From: CAYYFX01 sp964471155
GTDB taxonomy: Bacteria > ARS69
Length of the DNA: 61,902 bases
Assembly: GCA_964471155.1 (NCBI GenBank)
Contig: CAYYFX010000009.1
Coordinates: 1-61,902 of the forward strand
Direction of reading: 5' to 3'
How positions within the stretch are numbered: position 1 is the first letter of the stretch; each line of letters begins with the position of its first letter. The translations under genes and the position numbers were made by a program. This document shows, piece after piece, positions 42,351 to 49,879 of the stretch. The notes under the pieces were generated by a model. The model saw only the letters and a program-made list of their open reading frames with translations, searched no databases and was not told the DNA's origin.

Positions 42351-42379
42351 TTGACAGCCGGACGCGCGCCGCCTACCCT
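42351..42379 (+). promoter_or_regulatory. Consensus sigma70 promoter of the tRNA operon
   Basis: Perfect TTGACA (42351-42356), 17-bp spacer, TACCCT (42374-42379). Start expected near 42386, 8 nt before tRNA-Gly. The best -35 in the window. Confidence 0.8.
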
Positions 42380-42393
42380 GTTCCAGCCTTCGA

Positions 42394-42466
42394 GCGGGAA
42401 TAGCTCAGTGGTAGAGNNNNNNNNNNAAGGTGGATGTCGCGGGTTCAAGTCCCGTTTCCCGCTCCA
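42394..42466 (+). tRNA. tRNA-Gly (anticodon inside an assembly gap, GCC likely)
   Basis: Acceptor arms GCGGGAA (42394-42400) and TTCCCGC (42456-42462), D-arm GCTCAGTGGTAGAG, T-arm GCGGG-TTCAAGT-CCCGT, discriminator T and encoded CCA (42464-42466). These match bacterial tRNA-Gly. Ten Ns (42417-42426) replace the last base of the D-stem, the 5' side of the anticodon stem and the anticodon. A standard tRNA needs 12 nt there, so the gap is two bases short. The remaining AA-GGTGG is the end of the loop and the 3' stem. Confidence 0.85.
42417..42426. other. Assembly gap (10 N) inside tRNA-Gly
   Basis: Undetermined bases. tRNA geometry requires 12 nt here (C, position 26, five stem bases, TT plus the anticodon). 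Confidence 0.95.
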
Positions 42467-42472
42467 TTCTTC

Positions 42473-42502
42473 GCGAGGACGCAGGCGACCCTGCGTCCTC
42501 GC
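42473..42502 (+). other. 13-bp perfect hairpin between tRNA-Gly and tRNA-Cys
   Basis: GCGAGGACGCAGG (42473-42485), CGAC loop, exact complement (42490-42502), followed by TTCC. It could be a processing site in the polycistronic tRNA transcript or a partial terminator. Arms include A and T positions that all pair, so it is not just GC bias. Confidence 0.6.
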
Positions 42503-42511
42503 TTCCTGCAG

Positions 42512-42585
42512 GGCGGCATAGCCAAGTGGTAAGGCAGAGGACTGCAAATCCTTCATCCCCAGTTCGAATCTGGGTGCCGCCTCCA
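42512..42585 (+). tRNA. tRNA-Cys (GCA)
   Basis: 74 nt including encoded CCA. Acceptor GGCGGCA (42512-42518) pairs with TGCCGCC (42575-42581). Anticodon loop CTGCAAA with GCA at 42544-42546. T-loop TTCGAAT. Complete cloverleaf by eye. Confidence 0.95.
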
Positions 42586-42635
42586 GCACGAGCGCGAACC
42601 CGGGGAACCCCGCGCACGGCTTCCGGGCGGGAAGC

Positions 42636-42718
42636 GCCGGGATGGCGAAACCGGCAGACGCGGCGGACTTAAAATCCGCTGGGGACTCCCCGTGCGGGTT
42701 CGACTCCCGCTCCCGGCA
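42636..42718 (+). tRNA. tRNA-Leu (TAA)
   Basis: Class II tRNA of 83 nt without CCA. Acceptor GCCGGGA (42636-42642) pairs with TCCCGGC (42711-42717), discriminator A. Anticodon loop CTTAAAA with TAA at 42670-42672, long variable arm GGGGACTCCCCGT region, T-loop TTCGACT. The next bases are CCC, so the 3' CCA is not fully encoded, unlike the other two tRNAs. Confidence 0.95.
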
Positions 42719-42744
42719 CCCGCCCGCCGTGACCGACCCCGCCG

Positions 42745-42791
42745 CCCCGGACGGGGTCCCGATCCGGAGTCGCCCCGGGCCGTGACCCGGG
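42745..42791 (+). terminator. Two GC hairpins after tRNA-Leu
   Basis: CCCC/GGGG (42745-42748, 42753-42756) and CCCGGG/CCCGGG (42774-42779, 42786-42791, 6-nt loop). They may end the tRNA transcript. The second one touches the ribosome site of the flippase gene and could also affect its translation. No U-run. Confidence 0.35.
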
Positions 42792-42810
42792 CGAGGTGCG
42801 CAGCCCGCCG

Positions 42811-44346
42811 ATGACCGAGAAGCCGCCCGCGGCCCAGGCCGACACCCGCACCGGACTGCGCGCCATCCTTGCCGACGTGGCCGGGATCGCCGGGAGCCAG
42901 TACGTCCTCCGCTTCGCCACGATGATCCGCGGGTTCGTGGTGGCACGGGTGCTCGGCCCGGCCGGCAACGGGCTCTGGCAGCACTACTCGCTCATCTTCG
43001 AGTACGGCCAGAGCGCGCAGCTCGGCTTCATGGAGGGCTACAACAAGCGCATCGGCCACCTCATCGGCAGCCGGGACGACGCGCACCTGGAGCGGGCCCG
43101 CGCCACCGGGATGACCGGCATCCTCGCCGCGGGCTCCGTGCTGTGGGCGGCGCTGGGGGTGGTCGTGGCGATGCGCTGGGACTCCCTGCACCCCACGGAC
43201 CGCTGGGCGCTGCCGCTGCTCGGCGCGCTGGTGGTGCTGGAGCAGCTCACCAACACCTACAAGGCGCTCCTGCGCGCCACCGGGCGGATCCCGCTCATCA
43301 CCCGGGTGCAGCTGCGCTTCGCCTTCTCGAACCTCGTGCTGTCCCTCGCGCTGCTGCCCGGCTTCGAGATGGCGGGACTGCTCGGCGCGTGGCTCGTGAC
43401 CCGGCTCGGCACGACCGCGCTCTTCATCCGCGAGAGCGGGGACCCTCCGCGGTTCGGGTGGTCCGGCACCGAGGTGCGCGCGCTGCTCGTGGCCGGGTTC
43501 CCGATCTGGCTGTACAACCTCACGCGGCTCGCGCTGCGCAACGTGGATCGCGTGCTCGTGGACCAGGTGCTCCCGAACGAGAAGCTCGGGATCTACGGCC
43601 TCGCGGTCACGCTGTCCAGCCTGGTCCGGTACAGCGCGGACTCGGTGGGCTTCGTCATCTACCCCGTGTTCCTTCGCATGTTCGGGGAGACGCACGACCC
43701 GGCCCGGCTGCGCGAGCACCTGGAGAAGCCCACGGCCTTCCTCGCGCTGGTCACGTCCATCGTGCTCGGGTTCTCCTACCTGGTGCTGCACCTCCCGGTG
43801 CGGTGGCTGCTCCCGGAGTTCGTGGAGTCGATCACGATCTTCCGCCTGCTCACCGTCTCCATGGTCTTCTCGTGCCTGGCGATCCTGCCCGGGTACTACC
43901 TCATGGCCATCGACCGGCAGAACTGGCTCGTGCCGCTCGGCGCCGGCGCGGTCGCACTCAACTACTTCGCCGGGCTGGCGGCCATCCGCGAGGGGCACGG
44001 GCTCCCCGGCGTGGCGCTCGTCAGCGCGCTCGCCATGTTCCTGCACTGCACCGCGGTGATGGCCATCTGCGGGCGGCACGCGCGCGGGTCGGTCCCGGCC
44101 GGGCTGCGCTGGGTGGCGGAGTGCTACCTGCCGGTCGCGTACGCGGCCGGGCTCGTCCTGGCGCTGCGGGCCGCGGGGAACCTGCCGGTCGTGCGGGACT
44201 GGAGCGAGACGCTCCGGGCCTCCGTGCAGGGGGCGCTGTTCCTGATCGTCTCGATGCCGCTGCTCGTGCTGTTCGAGCGGCGCACGGGCTTCGTCAGGAA
44301 GCTGCGCGAGGGCCGGAGCGGGCGGAAGCCGCGGGCGAGCGATTGA
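42811..44346 (+). CDS. Polysaccharide flippase (Wzx/MATE-like, MOP superfamily)
   Basis: 511 aa with about 12-14 hydrophobic segments and few charged stretches. GSQYVLRFATMIRGFVVARVLGPAGNGLWQ is the typical first-helix region of Wzx/PST proteins, and RNVDRVLVDQVLPNEKLGIYGLA is the mid-protein signature. It would flip undecaprenyl-PP-linked repeat units to the periplasm, completing the Wzx/Wzy set with the polymerase (30791) and co-polymerase (25613). ATG at 42811 is chosen over GTG at 42796 because GAGGTG (about 42794-42799) is a plausible ribosome site only for the ATG. The 3' end overlaps the opposite-strand GT4 by 53 bp. Confidence 0.87.
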   Translation: MTEKPPAAQADTRTGLRAILADVAGIAGSQYVLRFATMIRGFVVARVLGPAGNGLWQHYSLIFEYGQSAQLGFMEGYNKRIGHLIGSRDDAHLERARATGMTGILAAGSVLWAALGVVVAMRWDSLHPTDRWALPLLGALVVLEQLTNTYKALLRATGRIPLITRVQLRFAFSNLVLSLALLPGFEMAGLLGAWLVTRLGTTALFIRESGDPPRFGWSGTEVRALLVAGFPIWLYNLTRLALRNVDRVLVDQVLPNEKLGIYGLAVTLSSLVRYSADSVGFVIYPVFLRMFGETHDPARLREHLEKPTAFLALVTSIVLGFSYLVLHLPVRWLLPEFVESITIFRLLTVSMVFSCLAILPGYYLMAIDRQNWLVPLGAGAVALNYFAGLAAIREGHGLPGVALVSALAMFLHCTAVMAICGRHARGSVPAGLRWVAECYLPVAYAAGLVLALRAAGNLPVVRDWSETLRASVQGALFLIVSMPLLVLFERRTGFVRKLREGRSGRKPRASD

Positions 44347-45457
44347 GAAGTCGCATGAAGAGATCCTCGTAACCTCGTACCATCGAACCGATCGAGAACT
44401 CGGAACAGACCCGGCGACGGGACTCCTCGCCCAGGGCGCGCGCCCGGGCCGGGTCGGCGAGGAGTTCGCGCATCGCGTCCGCGAGGCCCTGCGGATCCCG
44501 GGGCCGGACCAGTCGCCCGTTGCGCCCGTCGTCGATCATCTCGGGCAGGCCGCCCACGCGCGTTCCGACGAGCGGCAACCCGGCGGCCATGGACTCCAGG
44601 AAGGCCATCGGGAAGGTCTCGACATCCGTGGAGCACAGCACGGACACGTCGAAGGCGGCCAGCACCGCCGGGATGTCGTCCCGCCGGCCGGCCAGCACGA
44701 CGCGCGACGCCAGGTCCAGCGCGTGCACCTCCCGGGCGAGGTCCGGCGCGAGCGGCCCGTCGCCCACCAGGACGAAGCGCGCCTCCGGCAGCGCGTCGGC
44801 CACGAACCGCGCGGCGAGCAGGAACGTCTTGTGGTCCTTCTCCGGGCGCAGCACGGCGAGGATCCCGGCGACGGGCGCGTCGTCCGGGATTCCCCAGTCG
44901 CGGCGCACGCGCGCGCGCGCCTCCGCGGAGCCGAAGGGGGCGGGGTCGATCCCGTTCGGGATCACGTGCAACCGGGACGCGGGAACGCCCTTCACGGCCG
45001 TCAGGTACTCCCGCTGTCCGTGCGCCACCGCGACCCACGCCGTGCCGAGCGGGCGCAGCAGGCGGTTCACGGCATGCCGCGCGGCGGACATGTCGCGCTC
45101 CCCGGTGGAGTGCTCGGCCAGGATGCGCACAGGCACGCCGGCCAGCACCGCGGCCACGCGGGCCGCGACCCCGGTGGAGAAGCCGTGGGACAGGACGATC
45201 CGCACGCGCTCCCGGCGCATCAGCGCGACCGTGCGCGCGAGGAACCCCGGATCGAACCGCGCGCCGCCCGACAGGAGGTGCACCGGGACCCCGGCGGCGC
45301 GGAGTTCGTCCGCCACCGGTCCGAGCGCGTGCTGGCAGGCGACCACGGGGCGGAACCGCGACGGGTCGAGCGCGCGCGCGAGCGCGGCGATCTGGCGCTC
45401 CGCTCCGCCGACCGGCAGCGCCGGGACGAGGAAGAGGAGGGACACGGGCTCCGGCAC
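44294..45457 (-). CDS. GT4 family glycosyltransferase
   Basis: 387 aa, the only confident gene on the minus strand, GTG start. N-terminal SLLFLVPALPVGGAERQI has the GGAE loop. NGIDPAPFG marks the hinge, GILAVLRPEKDHKTFLLAA the donor domain, and VETFPMAFLESMAAGLPLVGT the EX7E site. The C-terminal 17 or so residues are encoded within the convergent overlap with the flippase gene. A promoter on the minus strand (45515-45543) fits about 50 bp upstream. Belongs functionally with the polysaccharide genes. Confidence 0.86.
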   Translation of the reverse strand: MPEPVSLLFLVPALPVGGAERQIAALARALDPSRFRPVVACQHALGPVADELRAAGVPVHLLSGGARFDPGFLARTVALMRRERVRIVLSHGFSTGVAARVAAVLAGVPVRILAEHSTGERDMSAARHAVNRLLRPLGTAWVAVAHGQREYLTAVKGVPASRLHVIPNGIDPAPFGSAEARARVRRDWGIPDDAPVAGILAVLRPEKDHKTFLLAARFVADALPEARFVLVGDGPLAPDLAREVHALDLASRVVLAGRRDDIPAVLAAFDVSVLCSTDVETFPMAFLESMAAGLPLVGTRVGGLPEMIDDGRNGRLVRPRDPQGLADAMRELLADPARARALGEESRRRVCSEFSIGSMVRGYEDLFMRLLNRSPAASARSGPRAAS

Positions 45458-45514
45458 GTCCGCCTCCGGCCGCTCGAGCGACAGGTTGCTGGAGAGCAGT
45501 CCTGCAAACGATTG

Positions 45515-45543
45515 AGGATACGGTGGTTCCGGTTGCTTGTCAT
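45515..45543 (-). promoter_or_regulatory. Minus-strand promoter of the GT4 gene
   Basis: Read on the minus strand: ATGACA (45543-45538), 17-bp spacer, TATCCT (45520-45515). Its -35 occupies the same bases as the plus-strand -35 at 45537-45542. Confidence 0.55.
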
Positions 45544-45565
45544 CCGGGCCGGGCTGCGCTAGCGT
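45537..45565 (+). promoter_or_regulatory. Plus-strand promoter of the beta-helix protein gene
   Basis: TTGTCA (45537-45542), 17-bp spacer, TAGCGT (45560-45565). Start near 45572, leaving a 20-nt leader before ATG at 45592. Shares its -35 bases with the opposite promoter. Confidence 0.5.
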
Positions 45566-45591
45566 CGGGGCCTCCTCCGGGGGATGTCCGC

Positions 45592-46836
45592 ATGGCGCCT
45601 CGAGGCCTGTCCGCGCTCGCGATCCTCCTGTCGCTCCCCGCGTCGTTCGCTCCCGCCGCCGTCCGGGCGGCGACGCTGCGCGTCCCGCAGGATCACGGCA
45701 CGCTCACCGCGGCGGTCCGGGCGGCCGCGCCGGGCGACGAGATCGTCCTCGCGCCGGGACGGTACTCCCCGGCGACCGGGGAGCGGTTCCCCGTCCGGCT
45801 CGCGGGCAAGTCGGTCCGCATCGCCGGCGCCGGGGCGCAGCGGACCGTCCTGGATGCCGCGGGCCGCACGCGGCACTTCGTGTTCGAAGGCGAGGACGTC
45901 TCCTCCGTGGCGGACGTCGGGCTGGAGGGCGGACACGCCGACGACGGCGGCGGGGCCGTGCGCCTGACCGGGCGCGCCGGGCCGGCGTTCGTGCGGGTGG
46001 TGTTCGCCGCGAACACCGCCGCGCGCGACGGCGACGCGGTGCTCTCGGACGGCGGCCACGCGCGCTTCGTGGCGTGCCTCTTCGAACGGAGCGACGGCAA
46101 CGGCCCCACCGTCTGCGTGCGCGCCGGGACGCCGGAATTCACCGGCTGCACCTGGGGTGGTAACGCCGGGGCGGCGATCGAGGTGCGCGGGCGCGCCCGC
46201 CCCACGATCAGCTCGTGCGTGATCGCGTACCCGGGCCGCGGCGACGGGGCGCGGCTCGGCGTGCGGATCATCGCGGAGCCGGAGGCGGCGGGCCCGAACC
46301 TGTCGGACAACGCGTTCGTCGGATGCGACGACGGCGTCATCCGCGTGGACGGCGAGGCCGGGCTCGCGCTCGCGGCGGCCGTGGACGCGGCCCGGCGGAC
46401 GCGCGGACTGCGCCGCGCGACGGGCGGGATCCGCGACGCGGACCGCGGCGACTGGCGCCTCGCCGGCAACGACCCCGGCGCCGACCGCCTGGGTGCGTTC
46501 GCCGGCCGCGACGGCCTGCCCGTCCCGCGCGGCGCGGACCCGGGCGGCGACCCGTCCGGACCCGCGCTGCTCGGCCCGAGCGCTCCGAACCCGTTCGCGC
46601 CGTTCACGACCGTCCCGTTCCGCGTCCCCGAACCGTGCCTTGTGGACCTCGGCATCTACAACGTCGTCGGCGAGCGCGTCCGCACGCTCCCCGCCGGCGA
46701 TCTCCCCGCCGGCGAGCACGAGCGCGTCTGGGACGGTCGCGATGACCGCGGCGAGGACCTGCCGCCCGGCATCTACTTCGTCCGCATCACCATCGGCACG
46801 TCGATGGAGAGCCGACGCGTCGTCCTGGTCCGCTGA
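45592..46836 (+). CDS. Exported parallel beta-helix protein with C-terminal FlgD-like (T9SS-type) domain
   Basis: 414 aa. Signal peptide to about residue 26 (ALAILLSLPASFAPAAVRA). The N-terminal part LRVPQDHGTLTAAVRAAAPGDEIVLAPGRY is the usual start of right-handed beta-helix (NosD/pectate-lyase-like) proteins, with turns to about residue 270. The C-terminal 85 residues form a FlgD Ig-like domain (PNPFAPFTTVPFRV...LGIYNVVGERVRTL...GIYFVRI), the sort used as a type IX secretion-like signal in FCB bacteria. Probably surface or secreted. Function unknown. ATG at 45592 with GGGGGA about 8 bp upstream. Confidence 0.8.
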   Translation: MAPRGLSALAILLSLPASFAPAAVRAATLRVPQDHGTLTAAVRAAAPGDEIVLAPGRYSPATGERFPVRLAGKSVRIAGAGAQRTVLDAAGRTRHFVFEGEDVSSVADVGLEGGHADDGGGAVRLTGRAGPAFVRVVFAANTAARDGDAVLSDGGHARFVACLFERSDGNGPTVCVRAGTPEFTGCTWGGNAGAAIEVRGRARPTISSCVIAYPGRGDGARLGVRIIAEPEAAGPNLSDNAFVGCDDGVIRVDGEAGLALAAAVDAARRTRGLRRATGGIRDADRGDWRLAGNDPGADRLGAFAGRDGLPVPRGADPGGDPSGPALLGPSAPNPFAPFTTVPFRVPEPCLVDLGIYNVVGERVRTLPAGDLPAGEHERVWDGRDDRGEDLPPGIYFVRITIGTSMESRRVVLVR

Positions 46837-46929
46837 TCCCCCGCGCCGGGGCGCTGCCCGCCCGCCGCGCCCGCCGCCGACCGCGCCCGCCCGGGCTCGC
46901 GGGGCCCCGTTCTTGCTGGGCTTGCGGCC

Positions 46930-49212
46930 ATGCGTGCGCGCGGGGTGGTGTTCGCGGCGGCGGTCGCGGCCGGGATGGTGGCGGAAGGGACCGTGCTGCC
47001 GCTGGATCGGGACGCGGCGCGGCGCGCGTGCGGGGTCGCCGTGGCTGTCGCCGCCGGGTGTCGGCCGGTGTGGCCGGGCGTTGCCGCCGCGCTCGGGGTG
47101 CTGCGTGCCGCGTCGGCCCGGGAGGGGCACGAACGCCGCGCGCTCGTGCGCCCCGCGCGGTACGAGGGCGCGTTCGACGTCGAGGCGGAGGCGGGGACGG
47201 GACGGATCCTGCGGGTCGGCGCGCGGCGGATCCTGGTGTCGGAGCCGCCGCCGGGGTTTCCCGCGCCCGGCGAGCGCGGCCACGCGCTGCTCCGGCTGGA
47301 TCCCGTGCGCTCGCGAGCGGAGCCGTCCGCCTTCCGCGCGGAGGTGTGGGCCCGGGCGAAGGGACTGCACGGACGGGGGCGCGTGCTGACCGCGGTGCGC
47401 GCCCGCGCGCCGACGCCGGGGTGGGAGGGCGGGCTCCGGCGCGCGGGGTGGACGTTGCGGGAGACCGCGCGTGCGCGGCTGGGCGCGGGGTCGTCGCCGG
47501 GCGCGGACCTCTCCGCGGCGCTGCTGCTCGGGGATCGGCACCGGCTGGAGGAGGACGTGCGCCGCGGCTTCCGGCATGCGGGGCTCGCGCACGTGCTGGC
47601 GCTCTCCGGAGCGCACCTCGCCGTGCTCGCACTCGGCCTCGCCACGCTGCTGCGGACCTGCCGCGCCCCGCGCGCGCTCACGGGCGTGCTCACGCTCGGG
47701 TTCGTCACCGCGTACACCGCCCTGACCGGTGCGGGCGCGCCGCTCGTGCGCGCCTGCGCCACGGTCGGCCTCGCCACGCTCGCCGATCTCCTCGGCCGGC
47801 GTTCGGCGTCGCTCGGGGCGCTGGGCTGGGCCGGGGGCGCCCTGCTGCTCGTGTTTCCCGCATGGCTGGGGGACGCGGGCTTCCGCCTCTCGTTCGCGGC
47901 GACCGCCGTCCTGGTGCTGTACGCCTCGGCGCGGCGACCGCCGGCCCCGCCGGGATGGCGCGGCCGCGCGCACGCGGCGGGCGCCGCGCTCGCCGTGTCG
48001 GCGCTCGTCACGCTCGGCACGGTGCCCGAGCTCGCGACGTCCTTCGGACAGGTGAGCGTCCTGGCGCCCCTCACGAACCTGGCGGCCGGACCGCCGTCCG
48101 CCGCGTCGCTCGGGTGGGGCGGGCTCGCCGCGTTCGCGCCCGTGCCCGACGAGGCCCGGCGGCTGCTCGCCCGCGCGGCGGAGCGCTCCTCCTCCGCGCT
48201 GCTGTTCGTGGTGGCGCACACGGGAACGTGGCCGGGCGGGGACCTGCCGTTCCCGGCCTTGCCCGCGCCCGCGCTGCTCGGCATCGTGCTGCTCACGGTC
48301 CGCGGCGCGCGCGGCGGGCGGCCCGGCCGCATCGAGCGCGCGGTCCTCCTGGCGGCGGCGTGCGGCACGGCGGCGGCGATCCGTCCGCACGAGCGCATGA
48401 CGGTGCTGGACGTCGGCCAGGGCGACGCGGTGCTCCTCGAGTCGCGGGGACGGTCGGTGCTGCTCGATGCGGGGCCGCCCGGACGCGACGGCTACGAGTC
48501 CGCCGCCGCGCCCGCCGTACGCCGCCGGATCGTCCGTCCGCTCGATGCGTTCGTCGTGTCGCACGGGCACCTCGACCACATCGGCGGCGCGCCCGAGGTC
48601 CTCGCGCAGCGCGGCTTCCGCACGCTCGTGGTCCGGCCGGACGACGGGCACAAGCCCGACGCGCTCCGGGCGCTCGAGGACTCCGCCCGCGCGCGCGGCG
48701 TCGCGGTGCTCGCGGCGGCCGTGCCGGTGGATCTCCTGCGCGGGTCGCTGCGCGTGCGCGCGCCGTTCGGCGCGGCACCGCCCGGCGCCCTGGACGAGAA
48801 CGACCGCTCGCTCGCCGCGCGCTGGCGGGCGCCCGCGTTCGAGGCGGGCCTGTTCGGCGACGGGGCGCGCCCGCCCCAGGACGCGCTGCGCGCGGCAGGC
48901 GCGCTGCGGCCCGCGGACGTCGTGCTCCTGCCGCACCACGGATCCCGCGAGAACACGGACGAGGACCTCCTCGCCGCCGTGCGTCCGGCGCTGGCGATCG
49001 TCTCCTGCGGGACCGGGAACACGTACGGCCATCCGCACGCGGAGACCCTCGGCCGCGTGCGCCGCGCCGGCATCCGGCACCTGCGCACCGATGTGGATGG
49101 GACCGTCACGATCACGGCGACCCGGCGCGGCTACCGCCTGCACTGGGTGCGCGATTGGCCCGGCCCCCGCGCGCTGTTCCCCTCCTTTGCACGATCCCGC
49201 GGCGTCCGCTAG
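46930..49212 (+). CDS. comEC: ComEC/Rec2 DNA-uptake channel with metallo-beta-lactamase domain
   Basis: 760 aa. N-terminal soluble OB-like region (about 60-165), competence membrane domain (about 180-430) with LLLGDRHRLEEDVRRGFRHAG and HVLALSGAHLAVLALGLA, and a C-terminal beta-lactamase-like domain from about 490 (MTVLDVGQGDAVLLES). The metal motif SHGHLDH has His545, His547, Asp549, His550, so the nuclease-type domain looks intact. It moves single-stranded DNA across the inner membrane in natural transformation. No other competence gene is present. Its TAG stop is used in the purN promoter. Confidence 0.9.
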   Translation: MRARGVVFAAAVAAGMVAEGTVLPLDRDAARRACGVAVAVAAGCRPVWPGVAAALGVLRAASAREGHERRALVRPARYEGAFDVEAEAGTGRILRVGARRILVSEPPPGFPAPGERGHALLRLDPVRSRAEPSAFRAEVWARAKGLHGRGRVLTAVRARAPTPGWEGGLRRAGWTLRETARARLGAGSSPGADLSAALLLGDRHRLEEDVRRGFRHAGLAHVLALSGAHLAVLALGLATLLRTCRAPRALTGVLTLGFVTAYTALTGAGAPLVRACATVGLATLADLLGRRSASLGALGWAGGALLLVFPAWLGDAGFRLSFAATAVLVLYASARRPPAPPGWRGRAHAAGAALAVSALVTLGTVPELATSFGQVSVLAPLTNLAAGPPSAASLGWGGLAAFAPVPDEARRLLARAAERSSSALLFVVAHTGTWPGGDLPFPALPAPALLGIVLLTVRGARGGRPGRIERAVLLAAACGTAAAIRPHERMTVLDVGQGDAVLLESRGRSVLLDAGPPGRDGYESAAAPAVRRRIVRPLDAFVVSHGHLDHIGGAPEVLAQRGFRTLVVRPDDGHKPDALRALEDSARARGVAVLAAAVPVDLLRGSLRVRAPFGAAPPGALDENDRSLAARWRAPAFEAGLFGDGARPPQDALRAAGALRPADVVLLPHHGSRENTDEDLLAAVRPALAIVSCGTGNTYGHPHAETLGRVRRAGIRHLRTDVDGTVTITATRRGYRLHWVRDWPGPRALFPSFARSRGVR

Positions 49213-49215
49213 ACT
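49187..49215 (+). promoter_or_regulatory. Promoter of the purNCH operon
   Basis: TTGCAC (49187-49192), 17-bp spacer, TAGACT (49210-49215). The -10 begins with the comEC stop codon. Start near 49222. No PurR-like operator or riboswitch is evident between it and purN at 49250. Confidence 0.6.
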
Positions 49216-49249
49216 GCACCGCTCCCCGGGATGGAAGGAGCCCCTCCGC

Positions 49250-49879
49250 ATGCGCGCGGCCGTACTGGCTTCGGGACGCGGCTCGAACTTCGAGGCGCTG
49301 GAGCGCGCGTGCCGCGCGCCGGACTCGCCGGCGCGGCTCGTGCTCGTGGCCTCGGACCGGGCGGACGCTCCCGTGCTCGAGAAGGCGCGGCAGGCGGGGA
49401 TCGCCGTGCACGTGTTCGATCCGGGGACGCGCCGCGGCGCGTGGGAACCCGCCGCCGTGGACGCGTTGATCCGCACCTTCGCGGCGCACGGCGTGGACGC
49501 GGTGTGCCTCGCGGGGTTCATGCGGATCCTGCCCGCGGGGATCGTGCGGGCGTTTCCCGGCCGCATCCTGAACGTGCACCCGTCGCTGCTGCCGTCGTTC
49601 CCGGGGACCCGGGCGCACCGGCAGGCGCTCGCGGCGGGGGTGAAGTGGACCGGGTGCACCGTGCACCTCGTGGACGAGGGCGTGGACACCGGTCCCATCG
49701 TGCTGCAGGCCGCGGTCCCGGTGCGGGACGACGACACCGAGGACACGCTGGCCGCGCGTGTGCTCGAGCGCGAGCACGAGATCTATCCCGCGGCCCTCCG
49801 GGCGCTCGCCGAGGGCCGCATTTCCGTGGACGGGCGCCGGGTCACGCTCCGGCCGCCCCTCGCCGTGAGGGAATCATGA
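49250..49879 (+). CDS. purN: Phosphoribosylglycinamide formyltransferase PurN
   Basis: Folate-dependent GAR transformylase of purine synthesis, 209 aa. Begins AAVLASGRGSNFEAL (substrate phosphate loop). Catalytic residues are in NVHPSLLPSF (Asn108, His110) and VDTGPIV (Asp146). ATG at 49250 has GGAAGGAG 10 bp upstream. The ATG at 49231 is out of position and not used. ATGA overlap with purC. Forms an operon purN-purC-purH. Confidence 0.95.
   Translation: MRAAVLASGRGSNFEALERACRAPDSPARLVLVASDRADAPVLEKARQAGIAVHVFDPGTRRGAWEPAAVDALIRTFAAHGVDAVCLAGFMRILPAGIVRAFPGRILNVHPSLLPSFPGTRAHRQALAAGVKWTGCTVHLVDEGVDTGPIVLQAAVPVRDDDTEDTLAARVLEREHEIYPAALRALAEGRISVDGRRVTLRPPLAVRES

Noticed and set aside
42796..42810. 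GTG 42796 as the flippase start
   Set aside because: The only ribosome-site-like GAGGTG overlaps it. ATG 42811 has proper spacing.
45559..49746. Long minus-strand open frame opposite the beta-helix gene, comEC and purN
   Set aside because: Shadow of well-supported plus-strand genes, with no recognisable motif.
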